A stretch of 7,908 bases of DNA from JBMOLK01 sp049325575 (lineage in GTDB: Bacteria; Bacillota; Clostridia; Acetivibrionales; Acetivibrionaceae), in NCBI GenBank assembly GCA_049325575.1, contig JBMOLK010000210.1:1-7908 (forward strand). The letters are read 5' to 3'. Position 1 is the stretch's first letter. Each line of letters begins with the position of its first letter. The notes under the pieces were generated by a model. That model ran no database searches, had not been told where the DNA came from, and saw nothing but the letters and a program-made list of their open reading frames with translations. Below are positions 6,001 through 7,908 of the stretch, in pieces. The position numbers were made by a program, and so were the translations under genes.

Positions 6001-7164
6001 CTAAATAAGCTTCAGTTCTTTACCAAAACGAACAAGCTTTTCTATCGTATGCTCCATATCCTCATATGTATGGGTAGCCATAATAGATATTCGAAGCCTA
6101 CTGGTTCCGTTGGGAACAGTTGGAGGCCGTATAGCTGGAATGAATATCCCTTCATCAAAAAGAATCTTGCTCAAGATAAGTGCTGTTTTTGAATCTCCTA
6201 TCATTAATGGTATTATAGGCGTTATGTTCATAGTAACATTAAAGCCGTTCTTAATTAGTTTTTCCCTGAACCAAATCACTTTTTCCTTCAAGTCTTTTCT
6301 CGTCCCCGGCTCGGTTCTGATGATATTCAGAGCCTCCAACGCCACAGCTACGATATGGGGTGCTGGAGCAGTAGAATAAATAAAGCTTTTAGCCTTGTGC
6401 CGGAGGAAATCGATCAATTCCTTTCTTCCTGCAACAAATCCGCCTTCACCAGCAAATGCTTTGCTTAAAGTACCCATATTAATATCAATATCCTCTTTTA
6501 ATCCAAAGTATTCAATCGTGCCTTTCCCGCATTCTCCTAAAATTCCTGTAGCATGTGCATCATCCACCATTGTCATCAGCTTGTGCTTCTTTGCCAACTC
6601 CACAATTTCAAATAAAGGAGCTATATCTCCATCCATGCTGAAAACACCATCAGTCACTATCAGCCCTTTACCAGTATGATACCGTTTTATCTTGTTTTGA
6701 AGGTCTTCTATATCACAGTGCTTGTATACAACAAGTTTTGCCCCGCTTAGACGAATAGCATCTACAATACTGGCATGATTCAGGCGGTCGCAGAATACAA
6801 TCCAATCCTTGTCAGTAATGCCCGATATGGTTCCTATATTTGCTGCATATCCTGTGCTGAAAACGATACAGCTTTCAGTCCCTTTGAATTCCGCAAGCTT
6901 TTCCTCCAACTCCTTATGCAGCAAATAGCTTCCTGTTGTAAGCCTTGAGCCACCTGCTCCGATACCAAATTTATTAATGGCCGATATCGCCGCTTCCTTA
7001 AGCCTGATATCATTACTCAGCCCCAAATAGCTGTTGGAGGACATCAGAAGCATATCCCTGCCATCAATAAAGGTATGTGAACCTTGAGCAGCCTCAAGAT
7101 ACCGCATTTCCCTGTATAATCCTTCATCCTTCAAAGTTTGAATGTCTTTATCAAAGCTATACAT
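6001..7164 (-). CDS. bioF: 8-amino-7-oxononanoate synthase
   Basis: BioF joins pimeloyl-ACP (or pimeloyl-CoA) and L-alanine to form KAPA, the first step of ring assembly, using PLP. The protein is about 387 residues from the ATG at 7164. It shows LLMSSNSYLGLS, FSTGYAANIG, the NHAS histidine near residue 130, VDDAHATGILGE with the PLP aspartate near 202, the Schiff-base lysine near 235 in TLSKAFAGEGGF, and IRPPTVPNGTSRLRIS toward the C-terminus. The last motif favours BioF over the related glycine C-acetyltransferase, as does the gene context. An in-frame TTG at 7182 would add six residues. I prefer the ATG, which overlaps the bioD stop by 8 bases in a coupling arrangement, with a modest GGTGG upstream. 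Confidence 0.95.
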   Translation of the reverse strand: MYSFDKDIQTLKDEGLYREMRYLEAAQGSHTFIDGRDMLLMSSNSYLGLSNDIRLKEAAISAINKFGIGAGGSRLTTGSYLLHKELEEKLAEFKGTESCIVFSTGYAANIGTISGITDKDWIVFCDRLNHASIVDAIRLSGAKLVVYKHCDIEDLQNKIKRYHTGKGLIVTDGVFSMDGDIAPLFEIVELAKKHKLMTMVDDAHATGILGECGKGTIEYFGLKEDIDINMGTLSKAFAGEGGFVAGRKELIDFLRHKAKSFIYSTAPAPHIVAVALEALNIIRTEPGTRKDLKEKVIWFREKLIKNGFNVTMNITPIIPLMIGDSKTALILSKILFDEGIFIPAIRPPTVPNGTSRLRISIMATHTYEDMEHTIEKLVRFGKELKLI

Positions 7165-7870
7165 TTGCCACCATGCATTCAATGTTTATTTCACTATTAA
7201 AAACCTCTCTCAATTCACCAATAACTCCTCTTTCAACATCTATCCCTTGTATGCTGGGGATTACACCCAACACCGGCACTTCAGATAGCATTTTTATTGT
7301 GTCTATATTATTCTGCTCAACAATGCTTCCACAAAAGCCGCTGAAGATTATCCCCACTATCTGAATCCCTACTTTTTCGGCAAAAGAAATACTTAAAAGA
7401 GTGTGGTTTATTGTACCAATAGTAGTCCTGGAAACTAGAATGCACCTAGTGTCAAGCTCTTTTATAAGCTGATACTGCATATAACCTTCCTGGGACAAAG
7501 GCACAGCAAGACCTCCACACCCTTCAGCCACTATATATTCATATTTTTCTATCAACTGTTTATAGCAATTGAAAATAATCCGCTTATCAAGATATAAGCC
7601 TTCAATTCTTGAAGCCAGATGTGGTGAAACTGGTGTTTTGTATCTGAATGGATTTATTCTTGCATATGGTTCACAGAATCCCGAAGCAGCTTTAACAAAA
7701 GATACATCAAATGAAGAAAATCCTTCATCTGTTTCTGACCCACCGCTGGATATTGGTTTAAAATAGCAAGCATTGTAGCCTTTTGCCAATAGAAGATACA
7801 TTATGCCTGCCGAGACAACTGTCTTTCCAACATCTGTATCTGTTCCAATAATGTATATACCTTTAGACAT
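7157..7870 (-). CDS. bioD: ATP-dependent dethiobiotin synthetase
   Basis: BioD closes the ureido ring by ATP-dependent carboxylation of DAPA, giving dethiobiotin. The 237-residue protein has the P-loop GTDTDVGKT at 9-17, the substrate and phosphate region YFKPISSG with K38, SPHLAS at 82-87, the EGCGGLAVPL motif at 116-125 and GTINHTLLS at 152-160. Length and motif order are normal for the family. The ATG at 7870 has GAGG 8 bases upstream. It directly follows the probable end of bioB (2 bases between that stop and this start) and runs into bioF with a short overlap. Confidence 0.96.
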   Translation of the reverse strand: MSKGIYIIGTDTDVGKTVVSAGIMYLLLAKGYNACYFKPISSGGSETDEGFSSFDVSFVKAASGFCEPYARINPFRYKTPVSPHLASRIEGLYLDKRIIFNCYKQLIEKYEYIVAEGCGGLAVPLSQEGYMQYQLIKELDTRCILVSRTTIGTINHTLLSISFAEKVGIQIVGIIFSGFCGSIVEQNNIDTIKMLSEVPVLGVIPSIQGIDVERGVIGELREVFNSEINIECMVANV

Positions 7871-7872
7871 AT

Positions 7873-7908
7873 TTATATCCTCAATCCCATGCTTTGAATC
7901 ATCTCCAA
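7873..7908 (-). CDS. bioB: Probable biotin synthase, C-terminal end only
   Basis: The frame entering from the window edge reads LEMIQSMGLRI and then stops with TAA at 7875-7873, just ahead of bioD. Eleven residues are too few to prove a family. The ending resembles the C-terminal helix of BioB proteins, and bioB is the one core biotin gene missing from the visible operon. BioB is the radical-SAM enzyme that inserts sulfur into dethiobiotin. The assignment rests mostly on context. Confidence 0.5.
   Translation of the reverse strand: MEMIQSMGLRI

Noticed and set aside
1..7908. CRISPR arrays, tRNA or rRNA genes, toxin-antitoxin or defence genes
   Set aside because: I looked for regularly spaced repeats, tRNA-like cloverleaf signatures and typical defence-gene motifs on both strands and saw none. 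The window is filled by vitamin genes and one IS fragment.

Overview
The window looks like chromosomal DNA from a low-to-moderate GC Gram-positive bacterium, most likely a clostridium. The signs are AGGAGG-type ribosome binding sites, TTG start codons, a sigma-A promoter, an FMN riboswitch with a transcriptional terminator, and Firmicute-like RibD, BioA and BioF proteins. This lineage call is inference, and I do not claim a species. Every gene I accept lies on the minus strand, so transcription runs from high to low coordinates.

Biotin block (about 3033-7908). In transcription order it holds the last codons of a probable bioB, then bioD, bioF, a bioH-like esterase gene, bioC and bioA. The genes overlap or sit within 25 bases of each other, which fits one operon whose promoter lies outside the window. 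Together they cover most of biotin synthesis. BioC methylates malonyl-ACP so that fatty acid synthesis can extend it, and the BioH-like esterase removes the methyl group to give pimeloyl-ACP. BioF makes KAPA, BioA makes DAPA, BioD makes dethiobiotin, and BioB (outside apart from its tail) inserts sulfur.

Riboflavin block (about 835-2840). A strong sigma-A-like promoter leads into an FMN riboswitch, a rho-independent terminator, and then overlapping ribD and ribE. The terminator's 3' arm is an exact copy of the 5' edge of the aptamer, which gives a direct reading of how the switch works. The usual downstream partners ribBA and ribH do not follow ribE here.

Left end (1-834). Just past ribE is the N-terminal half of an IS110-family recombinase. 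All four acidic RuvC-like (DEDD) residues are present, but the C-terminal serine domain is missing. Short direct repeats (TTTTACAGCYTG-like) lie on both sides of it. This is probably a dead mobile-element remnant that has altered the end of the riboflavin operon.

Overall these are two well-known vitamin pathways plus an IS remnant. I saw no clearly new system. The points most worth a second look are the riboswitch wiring, the IS110 scar with its repeats, and active-site substitutions in BioA.
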